Below, piece by piece: positions 13,840 through 20,414 of a stretch of DNA of 22,491 nucleotides. The notes beneath the pieces were generated by a model. The model searched no databases. It had not been told where the DNA came from and was given only the letters and a program-made list of their open reading frames with translations. Position 1 is the stretch's first letter; every line of letters begins with the position of its first letter. A program made the translations under genes and the position numbers. Origin of the DNA: a virus. The stretch is from the IMG/VR virus record IMGVR_UViG_3300033153_010047, positions 1 through 22,491 of that record; one strand, given 5' to 3'.

Positions 13840-16580
13840 TTCCTGGTGATGATAAAAGTTTTGGTGTCAATGATGTACTTTCTCCTGTCACTCCCATCAA
13901 TAGACTTATAACTGAAACTGAACTTGGTGCTTCTGGTGGTGGAGACATGCTTAAAAGCAACTACGATCCAAACACTAAAACTGCAGATGCTTTCAGTATG
14001 GATAATATGGATGAAGGAACAGATACAAAGATACTTACAGCTACTGAGCGTACTGAGATAGCAAAAGTAGCAGATAAGGTTGATAAAGTTGCAGGAAAAG
14101 GATTATCGGCAAATGACTTTACAAATACTCTAAAAACAAAACTTGATAGTGTAGAGGCAGATGCAACAGCAGACCAAACAGCTAATGAAGTTGCAATCAC
14201 GACTATTATCGGAAGCCCCTCACACGGTACAAACATTCAATCAATGAACCAATTGGTAAACACCTCAGGTGTAGTATCAGGAAGTGATTTAATCGACCAT
14301 GATAACGGCACGGTAACCATTGAAACTGGGACGGCATTTTTAAGAAGCACCTCAGACAGTAGAGAACCATTATTTGCAGTAGAAGTTGCACAAAGTGAGG
14401 TTTTATCATTAGTAGATGACTCTATGAATTTTATATATGTAGAGTACAACGGTGGGACACCTCAATTTGGTGTAACTCAGGTACAAAGCTATATAAATTG
14501 CCAAGATAGATGTTTAGCATATATCGTTCACAGAGAGGGCAATATACTTCATTACATAGATGATAGACAACATGGAATAGATGTATCTAAAAAAACAAGA
14601 GGAGTATTTAGAGACTTTTCATACTTTATTCATGCTCAGGGTGGTTCAGTATTATCAGAGCCAGCAGATTTAGCTATAGGATTAACAGCAGGTAGATTTT
14701 ACTACACCGTTACGAAACTAGACCATACGGCATTTAATACAAGTGTAGCAGGTACTGAGTCGGATAACGTCTTTAAGCTATCCTATAGAGATGATTCAGG
14801 AGGCTGGACTACACAAGTAGAACAAAAAGTAATAGATACAAATACCTATGATGACGATACAGGAACTCCTGCAACATTAGGTAATTCAAAATATGGTGTT
14901 TCGTGGGTTTATATGGTACATAATGCTCCAAGTGACTTACATATCATCATGGGTCAAGAAGAGTACGCTTCACGAGCAGCAGCAGAAGTTGCTACAGTTC
15001 CCTCGGAAGTTCCAAGTATAATTACTGGCTTAGGCTCTTTAGTTGGTTTTGTAGTTTACCAAAAAGGCTCAACTTCATTCGATAATGTTTTAAGTGCATT
15101 TGCTCAAACTTTCACTGGTTCAGCACCGACAAATCATAATAATCTAGCAGGGTTACAAGGTGGGGCTTTAGGAGATTATCAGCATTTAACAACAGCTCAG
15201 GTTGCTTTAGTAGATGGAAGTGTTCAAAATACTGGCGACACTATGACTGGTGCTTTAGAAGTTAGAATAGAAGATGCAGTTAATAATGATTTTTCAAAAG
15301 CACTCTTATTATCTCACAAAACAACAGGGACTCCAGCCAACGGAATAGGAGTTAGAATAGATTTTGAAGCAGAAGATGATGGTGGAAATGTAGCAACAAT
15401 AGGCTATATAAAACATAGACTTGTTGATGTTACTGATGGTGCGGAAAAGTCCACTATGTCTTTTTCTACTCGTAACGGTGGTTCTATATCTGATAAAATG
15501 ACTATTGATGAAGTTGGAAACATTGGAATAGGAACAAACAGTGCCGATGAATTATTACATACTAAAAAAACAAACGGAGATAACTTCTTAAAGCTTGAAA
15601 ACTCAGGAGATACTAATTACTCTGGAATATTTTTCACGAGAGAAACATCAGCAGCAGAAGACCAAGGTGGTGCTTATATTAGGATGCAATCTAATACAGC
15701 AAATACAACTGGTATATTAGAATTTGGTGTAGGTAGTAATATTAACAGTGATACAGCAACGACTGATATGGTTATTAATAATAACAAAATAGGGGTAGGA
15801 ACAACAGAGCCTGATACTATCCTACATGTCACAACAGAAGACAATACAATCTTAAGGCTTGAAAATTCAGCTACTGCTCTCACTACTGATGATAGAGTTG
15901 GAGAGATTGATTTTTATGCAAACGATGGCTCTACAAATGGAACAGGTGCAAAAGTAAATATAAAAGCAGTTGTAGAGAGTACAGCAGGTACATTAGTTGG
16001 TTTGTCATTAGGAACATCTGACAGTACATCTGCTACAGCAGTTGAAAGAGTTAGAATTTCAGCGTCTGGTAATATAGAAATGCCAACAGTAGGTGCAAGC
16101 ATTACAATGACTTCATCAAATGGAGTTACGCATAAAATAAACAGAACATTAGGAAGTTTATTAGGCGCAACAGTACCAACTAGTATACCAGCCGATTTAG
16201 TAAATGGTACGGCTATAGTAAACTATACAAGTAAGATAGAATTAACAACCCTTGCAGATTTAACAACGGGCGTTATATCTATCCAGCATAGTGGTACTTA
16301 TAGATTAAATCTTAGTTTGCATATGGAGTTTGACAATGTAGGGCAGCAAGGGAATAAAGAATTTTGGTTTGATTTAGTTGATGTAACTGGAACACCAACA
16401 ACAGTTAGGTCGATAAAAGGTTTTATTTTAGATAGTTCAGAAACATATAGTTTTAATGATAATGGAGCTACTATTTTAACAGGTGGACATGATTATCAAA
16501 TGGAAATAAGAAGTGAGAGTGCTTTGACTGGATTTAGTTTTTCATCTTCAACTTTTTATATAGAGTCAATACTATACTAA
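13836..16580 (+). CDS. Tail fibre / receptor-binding protein, 914 aa
   Basis: I start at the ATG at 13836, which overlaps the upstream stop (ATGA) and has AAGGAG upstream. The longer in-frame start at 13776 would add 20 residues read out of frame over the previous gene. The N-terminus is linker-like. Around the middle lie fibre motifs HNNLAGLQGG, GDYQHLTTAQ and NTGDTMTGALEV, then three repeats of the GNIGIGT type (beta-helical or prism shaft, with FLKLENSGD and TILRLENSAT). The final 150 residues (HSGTYRLNLSLHMEFDNV and the strands after it) resemble a C1q/TNF-like trimeric tip. It probably binds the host surface. The gene ends 109 bases before a terminator. Confidence 0.85.
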   Translation: MIPGDDKSFGVNDVLSPVTPINRLITETELGASGGGDMLKSNYDPNTKTADAFSMDNMDEGTDTKILTATERTEIAKVADKVDKVAGKGLSANDFTNTLKTKLDSVEADATADQTANEVAITTIIGSPSHGTNIQSMNQLVNTSGVVSGSDLIDHDNGTVTIETGTAFLRSTSDSREPLFAVEVAQSEVLSLVDDSMNFIYVEYNGGTPQFGVTQVQSYINCQDRCLAYIVHREGNILHYIDDRQHGIDVSKKTRGVFRDFSYFIHAQGGSVLSEPADLAIGLTAGRFYYTVTKLDHTAFNTSVAGTESDNVFKLSYRDDSGGWTTQVEQKVIDTNTYDDDTGTPATLGNSKYGVSWVYMVHNAPSDLHIIMGQEEYASRAAAEVATVPSEVPSIITGLGSLVGFVVYQKGSTSFDNVLSAFAQTFTGSAPTNHNNLAGLQGGALGDYQHLTTAQVALVDGSVQNTGDTMTGALEVRIEDAVNNDFSKALLLSHKTTGTPANGIGVRIDFEAEDDGGNVATIGYIKHRLVDVTDGAEKSTMSFSTRNGGSISDKMTIDEVGNIGIGTNSADELLHTKKTNGDNFLKLENSGDTNYSGIFFTRETSAAEDQGGAYIRMQSNTANTTGILEFGVGSNINSDTATTDMVINNNKIGVGTTEPDTILHVTTEDNTILRLENSATALTTDDRVGEIDFYANDGSTNGTGAKVNIKAVVESTAGTLVGLSLGTSDSTSATAVERVRISASGNIEMPTVGASITMTSSNGVTHKINRTLGSLLGATVPTSIPADLVNGTAIVNYTSKIELTTLADLTTGVISIQHSGTYRLNLSLHMEFDNVGQQGNKEFWFDLVDVTGTPTTVRSIKGFILDSSETYSFNDNGATILTGGHDYQMEIRSESALTGFSFSSSTFYIESILY

Positions 16581-16593
16581 AAGATAATTTTAA

Positions 16594-16679
16594 TGGAGGA
16601 GAGTATGAGACTCGAACTCATACAGGTTTTACCCTGACGGTTTAGCAAACCGTTTCTTTAACCGTTCAGGCAACTCTCC
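16594..16679 (-). tRNA. tRNA-Ser (anticodon GCU)
   Basis: This is a full class II cloverleaf of 86 bases with encoded CCA. The acceptor stem GGAGAGT/ACTCTCC is perfect. The anticodon stem ACGGT/ACCGT closes the loop TTGCTAA, with anticodon GCT. The variable arm CAGG/CCTG has a 6-base loop, and the T arm ATGAG/CTCAT encloses TTCGAGT. It reads AGC and AGU Ser codons. The base before CCA is T rather than the G usual for bacterial tRNA-Ser. It lies just after the exported-protein gene on the same strand and may be carried by the phage or be a piece of host DNA. Confidence 0.92.
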
Positions 16680-16688
16680 GTTTTAGCT

Positions 16689-16720
16689 GCACAAAAGTAA
16701 AATACCTTTGTGCTATTTTT
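16689..16720 (+). terminator. Intrinsic terminator after the tail fibre operon
   Basis: GCACAAA (16689-16695) and TTTGTGC (16707-16713) form a 7-bp stem with an 11-base loop, followed by TATTTTT. The T run is on the plus strand only, so it ends the fibre transcript after reading antisense through the tRNA gene. Confidence 0.65.
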
Positions 16721-16733
16721 CCGAAAGGGGAGT

Positions 16734-17072
16734 TTATACCCCTCCCTCTCCTGTATATTCTAGTTTTAAAGTTTTCCATGCTGATTCTGTAGAACGACTT
16801 GCAGTAAGACCATCACCACCATTATCAATTAAACTTACATTTTCTAATTTATTGTCTCCATTATCACCCCAACTATACAAAAGAGTGTCTTTGTGCGAAA
16901 TAATTACTTTTTTATCTGCATGAGCAGCGACAGCGGTTTTTCCTTTTTGACGAGCATTTACATTTTCTTGACCAGCATTTATATTGAAAGTATTTCCAAT
17001 ATTTGGTGGACTTGCATATAATGAGCTAATTAAGCCCATGAACATCATAAATAAGAATAAAATCTTTTTCAT
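16734..17072 (-). CDS. Small exported protein, 112 aa
   Basis: A Sec signal peptide is clear: MKK, a hydrophobic core ILFLFMMFMGLISSL, then YA followed by SPP, giving probable cleavage after residue 20. The mature 92 residues are soluble, with Asn/Gly/Lys-rich loops, a Trp near the middle (TLLYSWGDNGDN) and a C-terminal ESAWKTLKLEYTGEGGV. I do not recognise the family. It is likely periplasmic or secreted, since there is no lipobox and no further membrane segment. It follows the SPFH lipoprotein gene on the same strand after a 143-base gap. An accessory role on the infected host is likely; it has no place in the virion module. Confidence 0.7.
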   Translation of the reverse strand: MKKILFLFMMFMGLISSLYASPPNIGNTFNINAGQENVNARQKGKTAVAAHADKKVIISHKDTLLYSWGDNGDNKLENVSLIDNGGDGLTASRSTESAWKTLKLEYTGEGGV

Positions 17073-17208
17073 GTTTTACCTTTGTGTTAAATTTTACTAT
17101 TTTAAATCATAGCTGAATACAACTTAATTCTAGTAGTTGCCAAACTCTCCGTCAACAAGTACGGTTGCAGTATTTTAACCCTGCATTGTTTTTAGCTATG
17201 TAAGTATA
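17073..17208 (-). promoter_or_regulatory. Long leader with possible promoter before the exported-protein gene
   Basis: On the minus strand TATACT lies at 17208-17203, giving a possible leader of about 125 bases before the ATG at 17072. Within it, TGCAG/CTGCA and short GTTG/CAAC and CCGT/ACGG pairs suggest local structure. The 9-mer CGGAGAGTT matches the tRNA-Ser 5-prime end. I recognise no known riboswitch class. No palindrome box is present. Confidence 0.3.
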
Positions 17209-17215
17209 GCGTATT

Positions 17216-18046
17216 TTATTTTACTTGAAACATAGGCTGTGGATTTCCACCCATGATGAGACTTATGCTAATTTTACCTTCTTTCGCACCCTCTATTGCA
17301 AGTTTTTGATTATCTAGTTTTTTCATTTCTAAATATTGTGTTGGACTCATACCTATAGCCTCCATATAAGCCTTGTCTGCATTAGCCGATGCTGTCTCAG
17401 CATTTTCTCTTGACTCTTCGGCTTTAACTCTCTCTTCTTGAGTCTTAACATTTTGCTTTTGCACAGCAGTTTGTATAGTAGAGGCAATTACTGCTTTAGG
17501 AGGCATCACCTTACCTACAGTTGCTTTTATTAGCTCAGTTGGAATACCCTCATCTTTTAAAAATTTTCTAACCTCTATTGTAACCTGATTTTCTAACTCG
17601 GTGGTTATTTTTCCATCTGTAGTCATTTCAAACATTTTATGTGCTTTTGTAAAGTTACGGACTGAATTTCTTAGTGGCTCACGAACCTTGTTTTTGTACC
17701 ATCCTACTACGCCAAATTTCTCGACAAGTATTGGCGTTTTACCTTCAATGTGTTTTAGCGTTAAATGTATTTTAAAATCTACTGGATTATTATCAGAAGT
17801 TACCAAATCATCAAAGACCTCATTCACATTAAAAGGCTTAATGTTAACTCTCTCTACTGACGTACTCCACACAGTCCACGCTAACCCTGTTTTAACTGAT
17901 GTCTGATCCACTCCACCGTGACCAAAAACCCAAGGTTTATAAATCAGAACTCCCTCTTCACCTGCATCTACACTAGATGGACTCAAACAACCCTGAAATG
18001 TAAACATTCCTACTATAAGCATAAAGCTTGCTATTATTTTTTTCAT
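17216..18046 (-). CDS. SPFH/Band-7 (prohibitin-like) lipoprotein, 276 aa
   Basis: The N-terminus is a lipoprotein signal: MKK, hydrophobic IIASFMLIVGMFTF, lipobox FQGC with the lipidated Cys at 20. It is followed by DAGEEGVLIYKPW, the usual beginning of an SPFH/Band-7 domain, which runs to about residue 200 (VDFKIHLTLKHIEGKTP, EKFGVVGWYKNKVREPLR). The rest is Ala/Glu-rich coiled coil (EERVKAEESRENAETASA). SPFH proteins oligomerise on membranes and scaffold or protect membrane proteins. A lipid anchor places this one on the outer face of a membrane, so it may act in the envelope of the infected cell. It is controlled by its own palindrome promoter just upstream and has a good ribosome binding site, AAGGAG. 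Confidence 0.85.
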   Translation of the reverse strand: MKKIIASFMLIVGMFTFQGCLSPSSVDAGEEGVLIYKPWVFGHGGVDQTSVKTGLAWTVWSTSVERVNIKPFNVNEVFDDLVTSDNNPVDFKIHLTLKHIEGKTPILVEKFGVVGWYKNKVREPLRNSVRNFTKAHKMFEMTTDGKITTELENQVTIEVRKFLKDEGIPTELIKATVGKVMPPKAVIASTIQTAVQKQNVKTQEERVKAEESRENAETASANADKAYMEAIGMSPTQYLEMKKLDNQKLAIEGAKEGKISISLIMGGNPQPMFQVK

Positions 18047-18077
18047 ATCTTTTCTCCTTGTTTTTTAAAGATAATGT

Positions 18078-18120
18078 ATTATATACTATCTTTTGAATTG
18101 TTTCCTTGACTTACATCAAG
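18078..18120 (-). promoter_or_regulatory. Palindrome-type promoter of the SPFH lipoprotein gene
   Basis: On the minus strand CTTGATGTAAGTCAAG lies at 18120-18105, the same 16 bases as at 919-934. TATAAT lies at 18083-18078, 23 bases after the right-arm TCA. The -35 position reads AGGAAA. The RusA stop codon TGA lies inside the left arm. Confidence 0.8.
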
Positions 18121-18505
18121 TTTCTTCTATTTTGTCTATAAAGATTGTTATTTTATCTTCACCTTGATTTAGATGCTTTCTTACTCTTAGGTCTAGAATC
18201 TGGTTATCGTTTTTGTAGCAGAAATTTTCTAGTGCATCAAAGAGTTGTTTTAATAGTGCGTCTATGTCTGGAGACTTTACTTTTTTTACTTCTATATCCA
18301 TATAGAAACTTAAGTATCCCTCTAACATCTTGTCTTGTTTTTGTTGCAAGACCATCATCTGTATAAGTTTTTTTGTTTCTCTAGATTCTTTTGAGAGTAG
18401 AAGTGAAGCTACACACTGTCCTAGCATTTTACATACTGGTGTGTATAGTTTGTTAAGTGGAGTAGGTTTTACTCCTTTAAGGACTATAGCTATCGCCATT
18501 TCCAT
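18116..18505 (-). CDS. rusA: RusA-type Holliday junction resolvase, 129 aa
   Basis: The C-terminal half carries the RusA signature: SPDIDALLKQLFDAL at 78-92 and YKNDNQILDLRVRK at 97-110. The acidic residues D80, D82 and D100 correspond to the metal-binding Asp residues D70, D72 and D91 of E. coli RusA. The usual Asn after the second Asp is Ala here. The N-terminus (VKPTPLNKLYTP...SKESRE) also fits. RusA resolves four-way junctions as a dimer, and phages use it in recombination and to debranch DNA before packaging. Length (129 against about 120) is normal. The start at 18505 has no ribosome binding site and lies inside the short upstream ORF, so translation is probably coupled. Confidence 0.85.
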   Translation of the reverse strand: MEMAIAIVLKGVKPTPLNKLYTPVCKMLGQCVASLLLSKESRETKKLIQMMVLQQKQDKMLEGYLSFYMDIEVKKVKSPDIDALLKQLFDALENFCYKNDNQILDLRVRKHLNQGEDKITIFIDKIEET

Positions 18506-18582
18506 ACCATAAGAAGTAAACTAAGCACTGAAAGAAATGCACTCATCACTAGTCCTCCTAAGTGGGTGTAGTTTGCTATCAA
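18490..18582 (-). CDS. Very small membrane peptide, 18 or 30 aa
   Basis: There are two in-frame starts. The TTG at 18582 overlaps the upstream stop (TTGA), with AAAGG seven bases before it, and gives 30 residues. The ATG at 18546 has a strong GGAGG with a 7-base spacing and gives 18 residues, MSAFLSVLSLLLMVWKWR. Either form is one hydrophobic helix ending in Trp/Lys/Arg, like a single-pass inner membrane peptide. It ends 15 codons-worth of sequence before nothing else but the RusA frame, which it overlaps by 16 bases. It may couple RusA translation or act itself on the membrane. The strong GGAGG, which nothing else nearby can use, is the best support. Confidence 0.5.
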   Translation of the reverse strand: MIANYTHLGGLVMSAFLSVLSLLLMVWKWR

Positions 18583-18920
18583 GATGAACCTTTCTCTGCT
18601 TCTGTCTCTTTTATCCTCTTTATGACCTCATTACACCTATTGTTTTCATCACTAATAACAAGAACCGCAAACTCTGGGAAGACAAAATCTGTTTGCAAGA
18701 AAACTTTAATTAGGCATTTAATTATGTCTCCTGAAACATCCGAGCATTTATAGCAACACCCAAACATACTAAGCCCTCCCATAAGTTTGTTTCCACCACA
18801 GTTGTCTATTCCATCTTTATTTGTAATTCTCAATATATCCAATCCAACTGATAAAGATATATCTTCTATGATTTCATCTTCATCATTACATATTATTGCT
18901 ATTTCTATGTTGTTGCTCAT
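18579..18920 (-). CDS. Hypothetical Cys-containing protein, 113 aa
   Basis: The start ATG at 18920 overlaps the preceding stop by one base. The N-terminus is acidic (CNDEDEIIEDISLSVG). The middle has a Gly/Cys cluster (DNCGGNKLMGG, MFGCCYKCSDVSG, then IIKC) that could bind metal. The C-terminus is a strand (PEFAVLVIS) and a charged helix. I know no family for it. It is coupled to genes on both sides in a run of small genes, which suggests an early accessory operon. Five of its Cys lie within about 30 residues. Confidence 0.65.
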   Translation of the reverse strand: MSNNIEIAIICNDEDEIIEDISLSVGLDILRITNKDGIDNCGGNKLMGGLSMFGCCYKCSDVSGDIIKCLIKVFLQTDFVFPEFAVLVISDENNRCNEVIKRIKETEAEKGSS

Positions 18921-19324
18921 TAAGCAATTCTCTCTTTATTTATCTTTCTGTTATCTCTTGCTTTATCGGCACATTTATCGCATACTGCCATTTCATCTCC
19001 ATGACCCTTTAATAGTAAAGTACCGTCTTTATCGTAGATACCATTCACGTCATGTATAGGTTCATCTTCATACTCTTTACGATAATAAATCATCGTATCA
19101 TCGCTAATCCAATTTTCGTAGAACGACTCAACACTTTCACGACATTCACATATACCACAAATCTCTTCATAAGATTCTGCATAGCACTCATCACAAACTT
19201 GAATAGGAACATCGAACTTCATATATGAACCGTACAAGTTGTCAAAATGCGTAACTTCTTGCATGCCCTCACCATCATCCTCAACTTCTACTTTCTCGCT
19301 ACAACTGTCACATATTCTACTCAT
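18920..19324 (-). CDS. Multi-CxxC zinc-binding protein, 134 aa
   Basis: The protein carries four CxxC pairs: C5/C8, C44/C47, C56/C59 (with C61) and C115/C118. This number and spacing suggest two zinc sites made from distant pairs. It is very acidic overall (EKVEVEDDGEGMQE). Between residues 70 and 105 lies an aromatic/charged stretch that could be a small beta domain. No known family is recognised. It overlaps the upstream gene by eight bases and touches the next by one. A role as a protein-binding adaptor or nucleic acid binding factor is possible but not shown. Confidence 0.7.
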   Translation of the reverse strand: MSRICDSCSEKVEVEDDGEGMQEVTHFDNLYGSYMKFDVPIQVCDECYAESYEEICGICECRESVESFYENWISDDTMIYYRKEYEDEPIHDVNGIYDKDGTLLLKGHGDEMAVCDKCADKARDNRKINKERIA

Positions 19325-19625
19325 TAAACAATCCTTCTATTACAGGATGAGGAAACAGTTGATTTGCTTTGTTTACCGAAATATGCTTTAACAGTGATAT
19401 ATAATTACTCTCACATTGAAGAGCAATATTAATTTTTCTCCTCATCCACTCTTTAAATTGGTAAGAATTTTCATCTGCTTTATAACTTGGGTTTCCACTA
19501 CTAAATTCTACAGAACCTGTTTCTTTCATAAATGGAATATTGGCTTTATCTTCTTTATACTCCATCACCAAATGCTCATAGGCTAAATCACTTATTCCTA
19601 TTTGTATTGTTTTATTATTCATCAA
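19317..19625 (-). CDS. Hypothetical protein, 102 aa
   Basis: The start at 19625 overlaps the upstream gene by 11 bases. The N-terminus (TIQIGISDLAYEHLVMEYKED) looks like a strand followed by a helix; the middle is polar; and the C-terminal half (YQFKEWMRRKINIALQCESNYISLLKHIS) is helical and moderately basic. It has no CxxC, signal or membrane segment. The basic helix and small size could fit a DNA-binding or inhibitor protein; that is a guess. It is part of the coupled small-gene run. Confidence 0.6.
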   Translation of the reverse strand: MMNNKTIQIGISDLAYEHLVMEYKEDKANIPFMKETGSVEFSSGNPSYKADENSYQFKEWMRRKINIALQCESNYISLLKHISVNKANQLFPHPVIEGLFNE

Positions 19626-19803
19626 AAAGTCCTTTCTCTTGTTTTTTACTCACATACCCATCACACTGTATACCATTGTTTTGAGTGTTCTTTAGTGCAA
19701 AAGTCTCAAACTCTTCACCTTGCTTTTGAGGTTCACTTCTTTTGCATTGTCTACACATAGGTACTTGCATATTTGGGATAAAACACTTTGTTATTTCTTC
19801 CAT
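19615..19803 (-). CDS. Small four-Cys protein, 62 aa (paralog A)
   Basis: Four Cys lie at 7, 17, 20 and 47 (C-x9-C-x2-C-x26-C), with CxG and an aromatic residue at the last Cys (CDGYVSKK). This spacing is nearly the same as in the 66-residue protein at 20065-20265, which has C-x9-C-x2-C-x25-C and CKGFINKN. The two look like paralogs of a small zinc-binding family. The start at 19803 lies inside the end of the preceding ORF, which supports coupling. Function unknown. Confidence 0.65.
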   Translation of the reverse strand: MEEITKCFIPNMQVPMCRQCKRSEPQKQGEEFETFALKNTQNNGIQCDGYVSKKQEKGLFDE

Positions 19804-19904
19804 AAATCTGTTCTCCAGTAAGCTTCTAAATTTTCTTTTAGTTTATCTACTCTTTCAAGCCACTGTTTATCTTGCTTTGGCTTTCTTTTAAAGCTACACC
19901 TCAC
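19791..19904 (-). CDS. Very small basic peptide, 37 aa
   Basis: An ORF from the GTG at 19904 to the TAA at 19791. It overlaps the end of the 53-residue gene by 11 bases and the start of the next by 13, so it fits the coupled run exactly. It starts MRCSFKRKPKQDKQWLERVD and continues as a charged amphipathic helix ending in WRTDLWKK. Without it there would be a 90-base gap in an otherwise gapless operon. Support is only frame and position; there is a weak GAG-rich stretch upstream of the GTG. Confidence 0.4.
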   Translation of the reverse strand: MRCSFKRKPKQDKQWLERVDKLKENLEAYWRTDLWKK

Positions 19905-20055
19905 TCTCAGCCCATGCTATAGCTAGTGCTGCTTTGCTATAACCAGCAGTTTCAACTTCTTTACCGTTGAGTTTAACATAAAACATTTGGTCTTTTATGT
20001 TTACATAAACTTTATACTTTTCACTTGTCATATACTGTGCAAGATTTTCATCCAT
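19894..20055 (-). CDS. Small protein, 53 aa
   Basis: The ATG at 20055 has AAAGGA upstream. The product has a central beta hairpin (KYKVYVNIKDQMFYVKLNGKEV) followed by a helix (SKAALAIAWAESEV). The hairpin-helix pattern and size resemble small phage proteins of the type that bind and inhibit a host enzyme or modify a complex, but there is no family match I can name. It lies between the two coupled blocks of the small-gene run. Confidence 0.65.
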   Translation of the reverse strand: MDENLAQYMTSEKYKVYVNIKDQMFYVKLNGKEVETAGYSKAALAIAWAESEV

Positions 20056-20064
20056 TTTTTTCCT

Positions 20065-20265
20065 TTAAAATAAACTTGGATTATTTTTATTTATAAACCC
20101 TTTACAAAACCATGTGATTACACCTGGTTCTTTTTCTGTAGGCTTAAAGTTTTCATAAGTTGAACTTTCTTTATTTCTTGCACATCCCATGCAAAGCTTT
20201 AACTTATCATCTGGTTTTTTACATCCGGCTATCTGAGAGTTATCCCCCCCATAATCATTCTCCAT
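20065..20265 (-). CDS. Small four-Cys protein, 66 aa (paralog B)
   Basis: Cys at 15, 25, 28 and 54, the last in CKGFINKN. It matches the Cys spacing of the 62-residue protein at 19615-19803 almost exactly, so the pair probably arose by duplication, while the sequence between the Cys has diverged widely. The N-terminus is acidic (MENDYGGDNSQ). Its start overlaps the previous stop by one base (TAATG). A short run of seven C on the plus strand at 20244-20250 lies within its first codons and could be prone to slippage. Function unknown. Confidence 0.65.
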   Translation of the reverse strand: MENDYGGDNSQIAGCKKPDDKLKLCMGCARNKESSTYENFKPTEKEPGVITWFCKGFINKNNPSLF

Positions 20266-20414
20266 TATTTCTTCCCTTTCTTGCTTTTTACTATAGATTC
20301 AGCTTTTACACCTTTTAAAAGTTCTTTAATTTGGTCTGCTCCAAATCTCTGTCCGTCTGCTTGCAAAGAGCCTAGTTGAAACTTAGCTTGTCCATCTTTA
20401 TTAAAAGCTGTCAT
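20265..20414 (-). CDS. Small basic protein, 49 aa
   Basis: The ATG at 20414 overlaps the stop of the methyltransferase gene (ATGA), a strong sign of coupling. The product is 49 residues: a polar N-terminus (MTAFNKDGQAKFQLGSLQAD), a short helix (GADQIKELLKGVKAES) and a basic tail IVKSKKGKK, which suggests nucleic acid binding. No family recognised. Its stop overlaps the start of the next gene by one base. Confidence 0.6.
   Translation of the reverse strand: MTAFNKDGQAKFQLGSLQADGQRFGADQIKELLKGVKAESIVKSKKGKK

Noticed and set aside
16725-16745. Hairpin GGGG...CCCC at the end of the exported-protein gene as a terminator
   Set aside because: The stem is only 4-5 bp and only three T follow on the minus strand, and termination there would cut off the tRNA.
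17100-17200. Second tRNA or tRNA remnant in the leader
   Set aside because: It shares CGGAGAGTT with the tRNA-Ser start, but no T-loop, anticodon arm or cloverleaf can be folded, so nine bases may be chance.
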